DNA from: Bradyrhizobium sp. CB1717
GTDB taxonomy: Bacteria > Pseudomonadota > Alphaproteobacteria > Rhizobiales > Xanthobacteraceae
Length of the DNA stretch: 64,000 nucleotides
Assembly: GCF_029714325.1 (NCBI RefSeq)
Contig: NZ_CP121666.1
Location: forward strand, 3,224,001-3,288,000
Reading direction: 5' to 3'
The notes under the pieces were generated by a model. The model made no database searches and was not told the origin of the DNA. It saw only the letters and a list, made by a program, of their open reading frames with translations. How positions within the stretch are numbered: position 1 is the first letter of the stretch; the number at the start of each line of letters is the position of its first letter. Below, in pieces: positions 27,269-35,860 of the stretch. Made by a program: the position numbers and the translations under genes.

Positions 27269-29458
27269 ATGCGGCCGGGAGAGGGTCTCGACGCGCTGAT
27301 GTCGCCGCGCTCGATCGCGGTCATCGGCGCCTCGCAGGAAGCGACCAAGATCGGCGGACGGCCGGTCGATCTGCTGCGCCGTCACGGCTATGCGGGCCGC
27401 ATCTATCCGGTCAATCCCAGGGCCGCGACGGTGCAGGGGCTCAAGGCCTACGCCTCCGTTGCCGACCTGCCGGAGGCGCCGGATCTCGCCATCATCGCGG
27501 TCGATGCGGAGCGCGCGGGCGAGGCCGTGGAACAGTGCGCGGCCCGCGGCGTTCGCAGCGTCGTCGTGTTCTCGTCGGGCTTTGCCGAGCTCGGCGAGCA
27601 GGGCCGCGCGATGCAGGATCGGCTGCGCGTTGCTGCGCGGGGCAGCGGCATGCGCCTGTTGGGGCCGAACTGTCTCGGTGCGGTCAGCATCGCCGAGAAG
27701 AGCATCGCGACGTTCTCGATCGTGCTCGAGCACGGCATGCCGGCCGCCGGTTCGCTCGGCATCGTGTCGCAGAGCGGCAATCTCGGCAGCTACACCATGC
27801 GCCTTGCCAGCGAGCGCGGCGTCGGCGTCAGCCGCTTCATCACGACCGGCAACGAGTGCGACATCGACATTGCCGATGGCATCGCATGGATGGCACGCGA
27901 TCCCGCTACGAAGGTCATTCTCTGTGCTCTCGAAACCTGTCGCGACGCCGGCCGGCTGATCACCGCACTCGAAGAGGCGCGCGATGCGGGTAAGCCCGTC
28001 ATCGCCATCAAGATCGGAACATCCGAGGCGGGTCAGGCTGCGGCGGCCTCGCACACCGGAGCGATGGCCGGCTCGGATGCGGTGTTCGATGCGCTGTTTG
28101 CGCGCACCGGCGCGGTGCGCGTGCGCAGCATCGACGAGCTGATCGATCTCGGCCATGCCGCATCGATCCTGCTGCCGGACCGGTTGCCGAAAGGGCCTGG
28201 TATCGCGATCCTCACCGCATCGGGCGGCTTCGGCGTGCTGCTCGCGGACGCCGCTCAGGCGGTCGGGCTGACATTGCCGGAACTCGGCGGGGAGACGCAG
28301 CGCCAGATTCTGGAGCTCGTGCCCTTTGCGTCCGCCCGTAACCCCGTCGACGCCACCGCGCAGATGTCGAGCCGCCCCGATCTTCTGGAGAAGATCATGA
28401 CCGCCGTCGTGGCGGACGAGCGAACGGATACGGTGATCCTGCCGCTGCCGTTCTCGCTGCATCTGCCGCGCCTGCGCTCCATCTATATGGACACACTGCG
28501 CAACATGCGCGCGCAATTTCCTCACCGTCCGATCGTCCTCTGCGTCGACGGTCCCGAGGACGCGCTGGCCGAGCTGCATGCACTGGGCTTTCCGACGATC
28601 GCCAGCTTCGACGGATGTTGCGCAACTGTCGCCGCGCTGGCGCGGTTGCAGGCCGCGGCGCAGCGCCCGCAGGACAAGCCTGCGGCGGTCGCGCAGGCGG
28701 CACCGCTTGCTGCCGACGCCTTTCGTCATGAGCTTGGTGCCAAGCGCGCGCTTGCCGATGCCGGGGTGCCGGTGCTGGCCGAGCGTCTCGTCCAGGATGC
28801 GGACGCCGCCGCGCGTGCCGCCACCGAGATCGGTTATCCCGTGGTGCTGAAAATCGCCTCGCCCGACCTGCCGCACAAGACAGAGGTCGGGGGCGTAGTC
28901 GTGGGCCTCGGCTCGGAAGCCGACGTCCGGCGCGCCTATGCCCAGATGCGCGATCGGGTCGCCACCAGGGCGCCCAATGCAGTGATCGACGGTGCGATCT
29001 TGGCGCCGATGGCCAAGGGCGTCGCCGAGCTGATCCTCGGCAGCCGCATCGATCCGGTGTTCGGGCCGGTGGTGATGGTCGGTCTCGGCGGCATCTTCGC
29101 GGAGATCCTGCAGGACACCGCCGTGCAGATGGCGCCGGTCAGCGAGGCGCAGGCCATGGCGATGCTGAAATCGCTCAAGGCATTCGCGGTGCTCGACGGC
29201 GCGCGCGGGCGGCCGCGCGCTGACCTCGACGCCGCGGCGCAAGCCGTCGCCGCGTTGTCGCGCTTTGCCGCCGCCAATGCCGACACGGTCGCGGAAATCG
29301 ATGTCAACCCGCTGCTGCTCCGCGCCAGGGGCGAGGGCGCCGTGGCGCTCGACGCGCTGCTGATCCCGCATGGAGAGCGGCCGGTCGGGGTCACTGAACT
29401 CAACGAAAAAGAGGCCGCAGAAGCGGGCCCAGAGGAAACGCAAGGAGCAGGAGGATAG
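27269..29458 (+). CDS. Acyl-CoA synthetase (ADP-forming), fused alpha-beta type
   Basis: A 729-residue ADP-forming CoA ligase. The N-terminal CoA-binding domain runs from SPRSIAVIGASQEATKIGG to RLLGPNCLGAVS, followed by ligase-CoA domains with LGIVSQSGNLGSY and the phosphohistidine motif SHTGAMAGSD (His262). The C-terminal ATP-grasp part starts near HELGAKRALADAGVPVLAER, with GYPVVLKIASPDLPHKTEVG. It activates a carboxylic acid to its CoA thioester, the logical first step after uptake. It starts 1 base after the hydratase stop; the frame is open upstream but inside that gene. Confidence 0.9.
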   Translation: MRPGEGLDALMSPRSIAVIGASQEATKIGGRPVDLLRRHGYAGRIYPVNPRAATVQGLKAYASVADLPEAPDLAIIAVDAERAGEAVEQCAARGVRSVVVFSSGFAELGEQGRAMQDRLRVAARGSGMRLLGPNCLGAVSIAEKSIATFSIVLEHGMPAAGSLGIVSQSGNLGSYTMRLASERGVGVSRFITTGNECDIDIADGIAWMARDPATKVILCALETCRDAGRLITALEEARDAGKPVIAIKIGTSEAGQAAAASHTGAMAGSDAVFDALFARTGAVRVRSIDELIDLGHAASILLPDRLPKGPGIAILTASGGFGVLLADAAQAVGLTLPELGGETQRQILELVPFASARNPVDATAQMSSRPDLLEKIMTAVVADERTDTVILPLPFSLHLPRLRSIYMDTLRNMRAQFPHRPIVLCVDGPEDALAELHALGFPTIASFDGCCATVAALARLQAAAQRPQDKPAAVAQAAPLAADAFRHELGAKRALADAGVPVLAERLVQDADAAARAATEIGYPVVLKIASPDLPHKTEVGGVVVGLGSEADVRRAYAQMRDRVATRAPNAVIDGAILAPMAKGVAELILGSRIDPVFGPVVMVGLGGIFAEILQDTAVQMAPVSEAQAMAMLKSLKAFAVLDGARGRPRADLDAAAQAVAALSRFAAANADTVAEIDVNPLLLRARGEGAVALDALLIPHGERPVGVTELNEKEAAEAGPEETQGAGG

Positions 29459-29459
29459 A

Positions 29460-30689
29460 ATGAGGAGATTGACGATTGCGGCGCTCGGCATGATTGCCTT
29501 GTTGTTCGCGCACGCGCCCCTGTCCGCACAGGGCATCTCGGGCGACGTCGTCAAGATCGGCATCATGAACGACCAGAATGGTCCCTATGCCGACAATTGC
29601 GGTCTCGGTTCGGTCGCGGCCGCCAAGCTGGCGGTCGCCGATTTCGGCGGAACGGTTGGCGGCAAGAAGATCGAGCTCGTCATCGCAGACGACCAGAACA
29701 AGCCAGATGTCGGCGTCGCCATCGCCATGCGCTGGGTCGACAATGAAGGTGTCGATGCCATCGTCGGCTGCTCGGCCTCGTCGATCGCGCTTGCGGTGCA
29801 GGAAATCATGAAGAACCGCAAGAAGCCCTACATGCTGGCCGGCACGGCGGGCTCGTTCTTCACCAACGACAAATGCTCTCCGATGACCACCCAATGGGTG
29901 GTCGATACCTATGCGCAGCCGAAGGCCACGGTGAAGGCGCTGCTCGCGCAGGGGGTCGACAGCTGGTTCTTCCTGACCGTCGATTACGCCTTCGGCAAGG
30001 CCTGGCAGTCGGATGCGACCAATTTCATCAAGGCCGGCGGCGGCAAGGTGGTCGGCTCGGTGCTGCACCCGCTGAATGCGTCGGATCTGTCCTCGTTCCT
30101 GCTGACGGCGCAGGCCAGCGGCGCCAAGGCGATCGCGCTCGCCAATTCGGGCTCTGATTTCGCCAATGCGATCAAGCAGGCGCAGGAATTCGGGCTGAAC
30201 AAGTCGCAGTTGCTCGTTCCTCTCGGCCTCATGATCAGCCAGACTCACGGGATTGGTCTGAAGGACCTCCAGAACGTCCGGCTGACGACGCCGTTCTACT
30301 GGGATATGACCCCGGAGAGCCGGGCCTTCGCCAAGCGATATGCCGAGGCGACGGGCGGTCAGCTGCTCAACGAGGGCAAATCGGCCACCTACAGCGCCAT
30401 CACGCACTATTTGAAGGCGGTGGCCGCGGCCGCTTCCGACGATGGCGATGCCGTGATGCGGCAGATGAAGAATACGCCGGTCAACGATTTCGAGATGAAG
30501 AACGTCAGCATCCGGGCCGACGGGCAGGTGATGCGTCCGCTCTATGTCGCGCGGATCAAGACACCGGCGGAATCCAAATACACCTACGACTATTACGAGA
30601 TCACCGGCACGATCGCGCCCGAGGATGCGTGGCGGCCGGCCTCGGAGAGCGCCTGCGACCTTCTCAAAGTCGCAGTGAAGAACGAATAG
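29460..30689 (+). CDS. ABC-type (branched-chain amino acid family) substrate-binding protein
   Basis: A 409-residue periplasmic binding protein. The signal peptide is MRRLTIAALGMIALLFAHAP with cleavage near SAQG. The mature domain begins VVKIGIMNDQNGPYADNCGL and contains VDAIVGCSASSIALAVQEIM and FLTVDYAFGKAWQSDATNFI, as in LivK-type proteins for aromatic or branched acids. ATG 29460 follows GGAGCAGGAGGATAG. No ABC permease or ATPase gene lies in this operon, so it must work with components elsewhere or act as a sensor-type binding protein. Confidence 0.88.
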   Translation: MRRLTIAALGMIALLFAHAPLSAQGISGDVVKIGIMNDQNGPYADNCGLGSVAAAKLAVADFGGTVGGKKIELVIADDQNKPDVGVAIAMRWVDNEGVDAIVGCSASSIALAVQEIMKNRKKPYMLAGTAGSFFTNDKCSPMTTQWVVDTYAQPKATVKALLAQGVDSWFFLTVDYAFGKAWQSDATNFIKAGGGKVVGSVLHPLNASDLSSFLLTAQASGAKAIALANSGSDFANAIKQAQEFGLNKSQLLVPLGLMISQTHGIGLKDLQNVRLTTPFYWDMTPESRAFAKRYAEATGGQLLNEGKSATYSAITHYLKAVAAAASDDGDAVMRQMKNTPVNDFEMKNVSIRADGQVMRPLYVARIKTPAESKYTYDYYEITGTIAPEDAWRPASESACDLLKVAVKNE

Positions 30690-30734
30690 CCGGCAGGACT
30701 TGACGGTGCGTATGGCGAAAGCGGGAAGCAGGCG

Positions 30735-31946
30735 ATGAGTGTACTTGAAGCGGTATCGACGCAATCCGTCGCAGGTGAGAACCTGACGGGCGAAGCCTAT
30801 CGCGATGCGATGCATCGCTGGCTGAATGCCCATCTGCCCGCCAGCTTCCGCAGCGACAGCGCCGCGTTCGCGGCGCCCTCGCTGCAGCAGTCGGTGGCCT
30901 GGGAGGCGGCGATGTACCGCGCCGGCCTCACCGGCATCACCTGGCCGCAGGCCTATGGCGGGCACGGCCGCTCCTTGCGCGAACATCTCGTCGCCAATCA
31001 GGAGATCGGCCGGCTGGCGATGCCGGAAAGCGTCAACTCGATCGGCAAGGAGCTTGCCGGCCCGATCATCCTGGCGGTCGGCACCGAGGAGCAGAAGCGG
31101 CGTTTCCTGCCCGCGATCCTCGAGATGCGCAACATCTGGTGCCAGGGCTTTTCCGAGCCCGAAGCCGGCTCCGACCTTGCGGGCCTGCGCACGCGTGCGA
31201 CGCGGGACGGTGACGGCTGGCGCATCAACGGCCAGAAGATCTGGACCAGCGGCGCCTATCGCGCGCAGCGCTGCCTGGTGCTCGCCCGCACCGGACCGCT
31301 GGAGGATCGCCATCGCGGCCTTGCCATGTTCGCGGTGCCGCTCGATGCCAACGGTGTGCGCGTGCGCACCATCAAGTCGATCGACGGTCGCGAAAGCTTT
31401 TGCGAGGTCTTCTTCGACGAGGTCGAGGTTGCCCAGGCTGACGCGATCGGCTCGCCCGACGAGGGCTGGGCCGCGGCCATCCGCGTGCTGGAGATCGAGC
31501 GGGCGACCAACCGCATGTATCGCGCCTGGCGCTTCGAGAACGAGCTGCGCCATCTGATCTCGGCCTGCAAGGCTGACACGGCGCTGTCGGCCATGGTTGC
31601 GGACCGGCACTATGCGGTCAGGCTCGGCGAGGTCGCCGTCGAGATCGAGGTGCTGAAGGCGCATGTCGAGACCGCCGTCGAGGCGCTCGCGAGCGGCGAC
31701 AAGATCGGCGCGCGCGGCAGTCTTGCAAAACTCTATTGGAGCGAATCGCATCAGCGCTTTGCCGCGCTCGCGATCGAATTGCTGTCGCAGGCATCGCTGC
31801 CGCAGAACCCCGCGATCAAGGTGGCGCGGCGACGGTTCGAGGCGATCTATCTCGCGGCCCGCGCCGAGACGATCTATGCCGGCACGACCGAGATTCAGCT
31901 CGGCATCATCGCCGACCGGATACTCCAGCTGTCGCGAGGCAAATGA
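30735..31946 (+). CDS. Acyl-CoA dehydrogenase, larger partner
   Basis: A 403-residue acyl-CoA dehydrogenase. It shows WPQAYGGHGRSLREHLVANQ, the FAD/substrate loop WCQGFSEPEAGSDLAGLRTR, GWRINGQKIWTSGAYRAQRC and the C-terminal AETIYAGTTEIQLGIIADRI. The usual catalytic Glu in the YEGT motif is Ala382 here (YAGT), as in some long-chain and heteromeric dehydrogenases. It is followed by an SDR with ATGA overlap, then a second, smaller dehydrogenase. A two-subunit enzyme like PimC/PimD is plausible. It would introduce the double bond hydrated by the first gene product. Confidence 0.88.
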   Translation: MSVLEAVSTQSVAGENLTGEAYRDAMHRWLNAHLPASFRSDSAAFAAPSLQQSVAWEAAMYRAGLTGITWPQAYGGHGRSLREHLVANQEIGRLAMPESVNSIGKELAGPIILAVGTEEQKRRFLPAILEMRNIWCQGFSEPEAGSDLAGLRTRATRDGDGWRINGQKIWTSGAYRAQRCLVLARTGPLEDRHRGLAMFAVPLDANGVRVRTIKSIDGRESFCEVFFDEVEVAQADAIGSPDEGWAAAIRVLEIERATNRMYRAWRFENELRHLISACKADTALSAMVADRHYAVRLGEVAVEIEVLKAHVETAVEALASGDKIGARGSLAKLYWSESHQRFAALAIELLSQASLPQNPAIKVARRRFEAIYLAARAETIYAGTTEIQLGIIADRILQLSRGK

Positions 31947-32716
31947 TGGCCTCCCAGGGCAAGGTCGCGGGCCTGCTGCACGATCGTCTGGTGGTGGTGA
32001 CGGGGGCTGGCCAGGGGATCGGACGTGCCATCGCGCTCGGCGTCGCCGCTGCCGGGGCGAGGGTGGTCCTGACCGATCTGCGGCAGGACCGGGCAGAGTC
32101 CGCCGCTCGCGAGATCAGGGACGGAGGCAAGGAGGCGGTCGCCTATTCCCTCGATGTGACGGATGCTGAGGCCTGTCGTGACGTGGCGAAACGCGTGGAC
32201 GAGGAGATCGGCCCCGCTGACGTCATCGTCAACAATGCCGGCATCATCATTCGCGAGTCGATCGACAGCGAGCGCGCCCACGAGAACTGGCGCCAGGTCT
32301 TCGACGTCAATGTCAACGGCACCTTCAACGTCGTTCATGCCTTCATCCCCGCGCTGCGCAAGACGCACGGGTCCATCATCAACGTTGCATCCGTGGCGGC
32401 CTTTGGCGGCATGAATGGAGCGCTCGGCTATTCGCCGTCCAAGGGCGCGGTGAGGCTGTTCACACAGGCGCTCGCCCGCGATCTCGCTCCCGATGGCATC
32501 CGCGTCAACGCTGTCGCGCCCGGCATCATCGCGACCGAGATGAGCGAGAGCACGCGCGACAATCCGGCGAGGCTGTCCGGGCTGATGGCGCGCACCCCCA
32601 TGAAGCGTGTGGGACAGCCCGACGAGATCGCGGGGCCGGTGATCTTTCTGGCGTCGGCGATGGCATCGTATGTCAACGGCGTCATCCTGCCGGTCGACGG
32701 CGGTTATCTCGCCTAG
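31943..32716 (+). CDS. Short-chain dehydrogenase/reductase
   Basis: A 257-residue classical SDR. The cofactor motif is VVVTGAGQGIGRAIALGVAA, VIVNNAGI is the NNAG motif, and the active site is VASVAAFGGMNGALGYSPSKGA with Ser and YxxxK. The C-terminus ASYVNGVILPVDGGYLA is canonical. The acidic residue in LTDLRQ after strand 2 suggests NAD+. The start overlaps the dehydrogenase stop (ATGATG). It could oxidise the hydroxyacyl-CoA made by the hydratase. Confidence 0.9.
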   Translation: MMASQGKVAGLLHDRLVVVTGAGQGIGRAIALGVAAAGARVVLTDLRQDRAESAAREIRDGGKEAVAYSLDVTDAEACRDVAKRVDEEIGPADVIVNNAGIIIRESIDSERAHENWRQVFDVNVNGTFNVVHAFIPALRKTHGSIINVASVAAFGGMNGALGYSPSKGAVRLFTQALARDLAPDGIRVNAVAPGIIATEMSESTRDNPARLSGLMARTPMKRVGQPDEIAGPVIFLASAMASYVNGVILPVDGGYLA

Positions 32717-32755
32717 TGAACGATTGTTGTCGCAAGGTATTCGAAGAGGACGAAG

Positions 32756-33781
32756 ATGAGCATGGCCGAAGGACTTCAGCCCGACGAGTTCGCGGCAACC
32801 GCGGCACGCGCAGTGACCGCATGTGCCGGTTTGGGCGTCCGCGAGCAGGCGCAAAATCTCGCCGGCGATGGTCTGCTCGGAATCATCGCGGATGAAGAGG
32901 TGGGGGGACTGGCCCTGCCGCTCGGTTTCGCGGTGCCGGTGATCGCCGCTGCTCACTCCGGTCTGCTCGGCTTTCCGCTGCTGGAGACCATTCTCGTCAG
33001 CCGCCTGCTCCAGTCGTCGCTGACGCGTCTTGCCGCCGCGATCGTGTCCGGCGAGAAGTTGGCAACGATCGCGTGGCAAGGTGAGGCTATTCCCGAACGG
33101 GACGGCGGGTTGCTGCTGCTGAATGGTTCCCTCGCGCGCGCTCCCAGCGCGGCGTCGGTCGACCATATCCTGGTGCGGATGAGCGGCGGCGCCGCGGCGC
33201 TGATCCCGGCCGACGCCAAAGGCGTTGTGGTGGAGGACGCGGCCGGCCTCGATCTGACGGTGCCGGAGCACGTGGTGCGGCTCGAGAAGGTCGAGGTTCC
33301 CATCGGCTCCATCCTGCCGCCCGGCACCTGGGATCTGCTCAGCTCGGATGCCAACGTGCTCCGTGCCGCGGCCATCCTGGGATCGGCCGAAGCATGCCTG
33401 GCGCTCGCGCAGGAGCATGCCTCGACGCGCCGCCAGTTCGGCCACGCCTTGTCCTATAACCAGGCCATCCGCCATGCGCTGGCGCGACAGAAGCTCGGCC
33501 TCGAGAGCATTCGTCATGCGATCACCCGCAGCCTGTCTAGGGATGGCGGCCCGGTGCAGCGCGATGCCGCGTTCCTGGCAGCGGTGACCTATGGCAGTTC
33601 GATCAGCGAAGGTGCGCTGCAGATCCATGGCGGCATGGGCTTCACGTGGGACGTGCCGGTGCATCGCCATCTGCGCCGCATCCGCACGCTCCAGGCCCAG
33701 GGTGATGCCAGCGGCCTGATCAGCAGGTTCGGCCGCAATTACGTATCGGAAGTTGCTCCGTTTGCCGAGGCAGGAGCGTGA
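32756..33781 (+). CDS. Acyl-CoA dehydrogenase, smaller partner
   Basis: A 341-residue acyl-CoA dehydrogenase-like protein, shorter than the usual 380-400. The central segment is weakly conserved (LNGSLARAPSAASVDHILVR in place of the usual loop). The C-terminal domain is clearer: AAILGSAEACLALAQEHAST, RRQFGHALSYNQAIRHALAR and QIHGGMGFTWDVPVHRHLRR. After that the expected IYEGTSEIQ element is absent (RIRTLQAQGDASGL), so it lacks the common catalytic Glu. It probably forms a heteromer with the larger dehydrogenase two genes upstream. Confidence 0.82.
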   Translation: MSMAEGLQPDEFAATAARAVTACAGLGVREQAQNLAGDGLLGIIADEEVGGLALPLGFAVPVIAAAHSGLLGFPLLETILVSRLLQSSLTRLAAAIVSGEKLATIAWQGEAIPERDGGLLLLNGSLARAPSAASVDHILVRMSGGAAALIPADAKGVVVEDAAGLDLTVPEHVVRLEKVEVPIGSILPPGTWDLLSSDANVLRAAAILGSAEACLALAQEHASTRRQFGHALSYNQAIRHALARQKLGLESIRHAITRSLSRDGGPVQRDAAFLAAVTYGSSISEGALQIHGGMGFTWDVPVHRHLRRIRTLQAQGDASGLISRFGRNYVSEVAPFAEAGA

Positions 33782-33792
33782 GGGAGACAGCC

Positions 33793-34566
33793 ATGACCGA
33801 AACCAGGGATCAGACGCTCGCAGGCCGCGTCGCACTCGTCACCGGCGCCGGAAACGGCATCGGCCGCGCAACCGCGCTCAAGCTCGCCGCGCGCGGCGCG
33901 ATCGTCGGCGTCAATGATTTGAAGCCCGAATTCGTCGATAGCACCGTGGAGGCGATCAAGGCAGCCGGCGGCGACGCCGTTGCCGTCACGCAGGACGTCT
34001 CCAGCCGCGACGGCATGCGGCAGGCGGTTCTGGGATTGGCGGAGAGTCAGAAGCGCTTCGACATCCTCGTCAACAACGCCGCATGGGTGCGCTATCAATC
34101 CGTCCCGGACATCGCTCCGGAAACCGTCGATCGCATGCTCAACATCGGCTTCAAGGCGATCATCTGGGGAATCCAGGCCGCCGCGGAGGTCATGAATGCC
34201 GAGCGCGGCGGCGCCATCGTCAACGTCGCCTCGGTCGCCGGCCTGATCTCGGCCAAGAACAGCATCGTCTACAGCGGCATCAAGGCCGGCGTCATGGGCA
34301 TCACGCGGGCGGCCGCGGCCGAGCTCGGCGAGCGCAACATCCGTGTCAATGCCGTCGCCCCTTCAGCGATTCCGACCGAAGGAACCATGCGCAATCGCAA
34401 CGCCGAGCTCGACGCGCGCCGCGTCGCGCGAACGCCGCTGGGCCGGCTCGGCACGGTCGACGACATTGCCAAGGCGATCTGCTTCCTCGCCGGCGACGAG
34501 GCCGGCTTCATCTCGGCGCAGGTGCTCACCGTCGATGGCGGCATCACCCTGACCAACATTGCCTGA
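33793..34566 (+). CDS. Short-chain dehydrogenase/reductase
   Basis: A second classical SDR of 257 residues. Motifs are ALVTGAGNGIGRATALKLAA, VGVNDLKPE (acidic, NAD+-type), ILVNNAAWVRYQSV, VNVASVAGLISAKNSIVYSG with IKAG completing YxxxK, and the C-terminal SAQVLTVDGGITLTN. ATG 33793 follows GGGAGACAGCC; a GTG at 33778 overlapping the previous stop (GTGA) is possible too. It is distinct from the other SDR of the operon, so two different hydroxyl groups may be oxidised. Confidence 0.9.
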   Translation: MTETRDQTLAGRVALVTGAGNGIGRATALKLAARGAIVGVNDLKPEFVDSTVEAIKAAGGDAVAVTQDVSSRDGMRQAVLGLAESQKRFDILVNNAAWVRYQSVPDIAPETVDRMLNIGFKAIIWGIQAAAEVMNAERGGAIVNVASVAGLISAKNSIVYSGIKAGVMGITRAAAAELGERNIRVNAVAPSAIPTEGTMRNRNAELDARRVARTPLGRLGTVDDIAKAICFLAGDEAGFISAQVLTVDGGITLTNIA

Positions 34567-34579
34567 CGGGGCTATCGCG

Positions 34580-35383
34580 ATGTCCGACCTGACGCCCGAA
34601 CAGCAGGCGCTGAAGGAAGCTTATGTCAAGGCGCGCGGCTATTGGCGGCCCTGGACCGAGGGCCTGCTGCGGCTCGATCCGGTGTTCCTCGAAGCCTACG
34701 GCAAATACGGCGGCTATGCCGCAGAGAAGGGACCGCTGTCTCGCAAGATGTGCGAGCTGATCTACGTCGCGCTCGATGGATCGGCGACGCATCTGTTCCG
34801 CCCCGGCCTCGCGCTGCACCTTCGCCTCGCGCTTCAGGAGGGCGCGACGGCGCGGGAGATCATCGACGTATTTCGCCTCGCGACGATGCAGGGGCTGGAC
34901 GGCTGCAACGTCGGTATCGGCATTCTGGCCGAGGAATTGGCTAACGCGGGCCTCCAGCCCGATCATTTCGAACTCACGAAAGAGCAGCTGGCGCTACGCG
35001 AAGCCTACGTCGCGCAATTCGGGGACTGGCCGGATTTCTGCGAGCAATGGCTGCGGAGCGATCCCGGTTATTTCGCCGCCCTGCTGGATCTCCTCGCCGA
35101 TCGGTCCGCAGGCGACGGCCTCGACCTGCGATCGCAGTGCCTGATCTCACTCGCGCTGAACGCCTGCTTCACCGCGCTCAATCCGCAAGGGCAGCGTGTC
35201 CAGATCAGGCGGGCGCTGCGGCTCGGCATTGAGCAGCGGGAGATTCGTCAGGTTCTCCAGATGGCCGCGCATCTCGGCGTGCATGCTTGCGCCATCGGCG
35301 TGCCGGTTCTGATGGAAGCCCTCGAGGAGCGCGCCGCGAAGGCCGGTGCAGGCGAGGGAGCGGGTGAGGGAGGACCGGAATGA
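34580..35383 (+). CDS. Two-domain carboxymuconolactone decarboxylase-like protein
   Basis: A 267-residue protein made of two repeats of the AhpD/CMD helical fold. Repeat 1 (about 1-125) contains LSRKMCELIYVALDGSATHL and ALHLRLALQEGATAREIIDV; repeat 2 (about 130-255) contains LDLRSQCLISLALNACFTAL and VQIRRALRLGIEQREIRQVL. The CxxC of AhpD-like peroxidases is absent in both, so a redox role is unlikely and a lyase/decarboxylase-like or structural role more likely. The tail is Gly/Glu-rich. It overlaps tctB by ATGA. Confidence 0.8.
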   Translation: MSDLTPEQQALKEAYVKARGYWRPWTEGLLRLDPVFLEAYGKYGGYAAEKGPLSRKMCELIYVALDGSATHLFRPGLALHLRLALQEGATAREIIDVFRLATMQGLDGCNVGIGILAEELANAGLQPDHFELTKEQLALREAYVAQFGDWPDFCEQWLRSDPGYFAALLDLLADRSAGDGLDLRSQCLISLALNACFTALNPQGQRVQIRRALRLGIEQREIRQVLQMAAHLGVHACAIGVPVLMEALEERAAKAGAGEGAGEGGPE

Positions 35384-35847
35384 AGGGATTGGCAATCCGC
35401 AATCACAGGGCCTTTGCCTCCGGCACCTTGTTCCTTGCCTTTGCAATCTTCTTCTTCGTGACGGCGCTGCAATACCCCGCAGGCACGGCCGCGAAGATGG
35501 GGCCGGGCTATTTCCCGCGCCTGCTCGCGATCGTGCTCGCCGCCATCGGTCTCGTCGTGATGTTCGGTGCGATGAAGCCGGCCGCGGACCGGCAGGTGTT
35601 GCGCGCATGGGACCTCAAGGGCCTCGCCTGGATCACCGGGTCCGTGATCCTGTTCGGTGCCCTCTTGTTTCCGCTCGGCCTGGTCGGCGCGTTGTTCGTC
35701 CTGATCATGGTGTCGAGCAGGGCGAGTGCCGAATTCACCTGGACCGGCGCGCTGACCAACGCGGCGGTGCTCATCCTGCTGTGCCTTGCCGTCTTCGTCT
35801 ATGGTCTCGGGCTGCCATTGCCCGTCTGGCCCTCCCTTCTCAACTGA
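35380..35847 (+). CDS. tctB: Tripartite tricarboxylate transporter small membrane subunit
   Basis: A 155-residue TctB protein with four predicted helices: ASGTLFLAFAIFFFVTALQY, MGPGYFPRLLAIVLAAIGLV, GSVILFGALLFPLGLVGALF and ALTNAAVLILLCLAVFVYGL. The AKMGPGYFPRLL segment is a family signature. It overlaps the previous gene (ATGA) and precedes tctA by 13 bases. With TctA it forms the inner-membrane part of the importer whose binding protein is encoded divergently at the other end of the block. Confidence 0.9.
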   Translation: MKGLAIRNHRAFASGTLFLAFAIFFFVTALQYPAGTAAKMGPGYFPRLLAIVLAAIGLVVMFGAMKPAADRQVLRAWDLKGLAWITGSVILFGALLFPLGLVGALFVLIMVSSRASAEFTWTGALTNAAVLILLCLAVFVYGLGLPLPVWPSLLN

Positions 35848-35860
35848 GCGAGCGGGATCG

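Noticed and set aside
27254..31751. Antisense frames of about 770-780 codons opposite the CoA ligase and dehydrogenase genes
   Set aside because: They mirror well-conserved genes, have Arg/His-rich composition and no ribosome sites.
31895..33835. 646-codon antisense frame opposite the SDR and second dehydrogenase
   Set aside because: Same reason; the plus-strand genes have clear family motifs.
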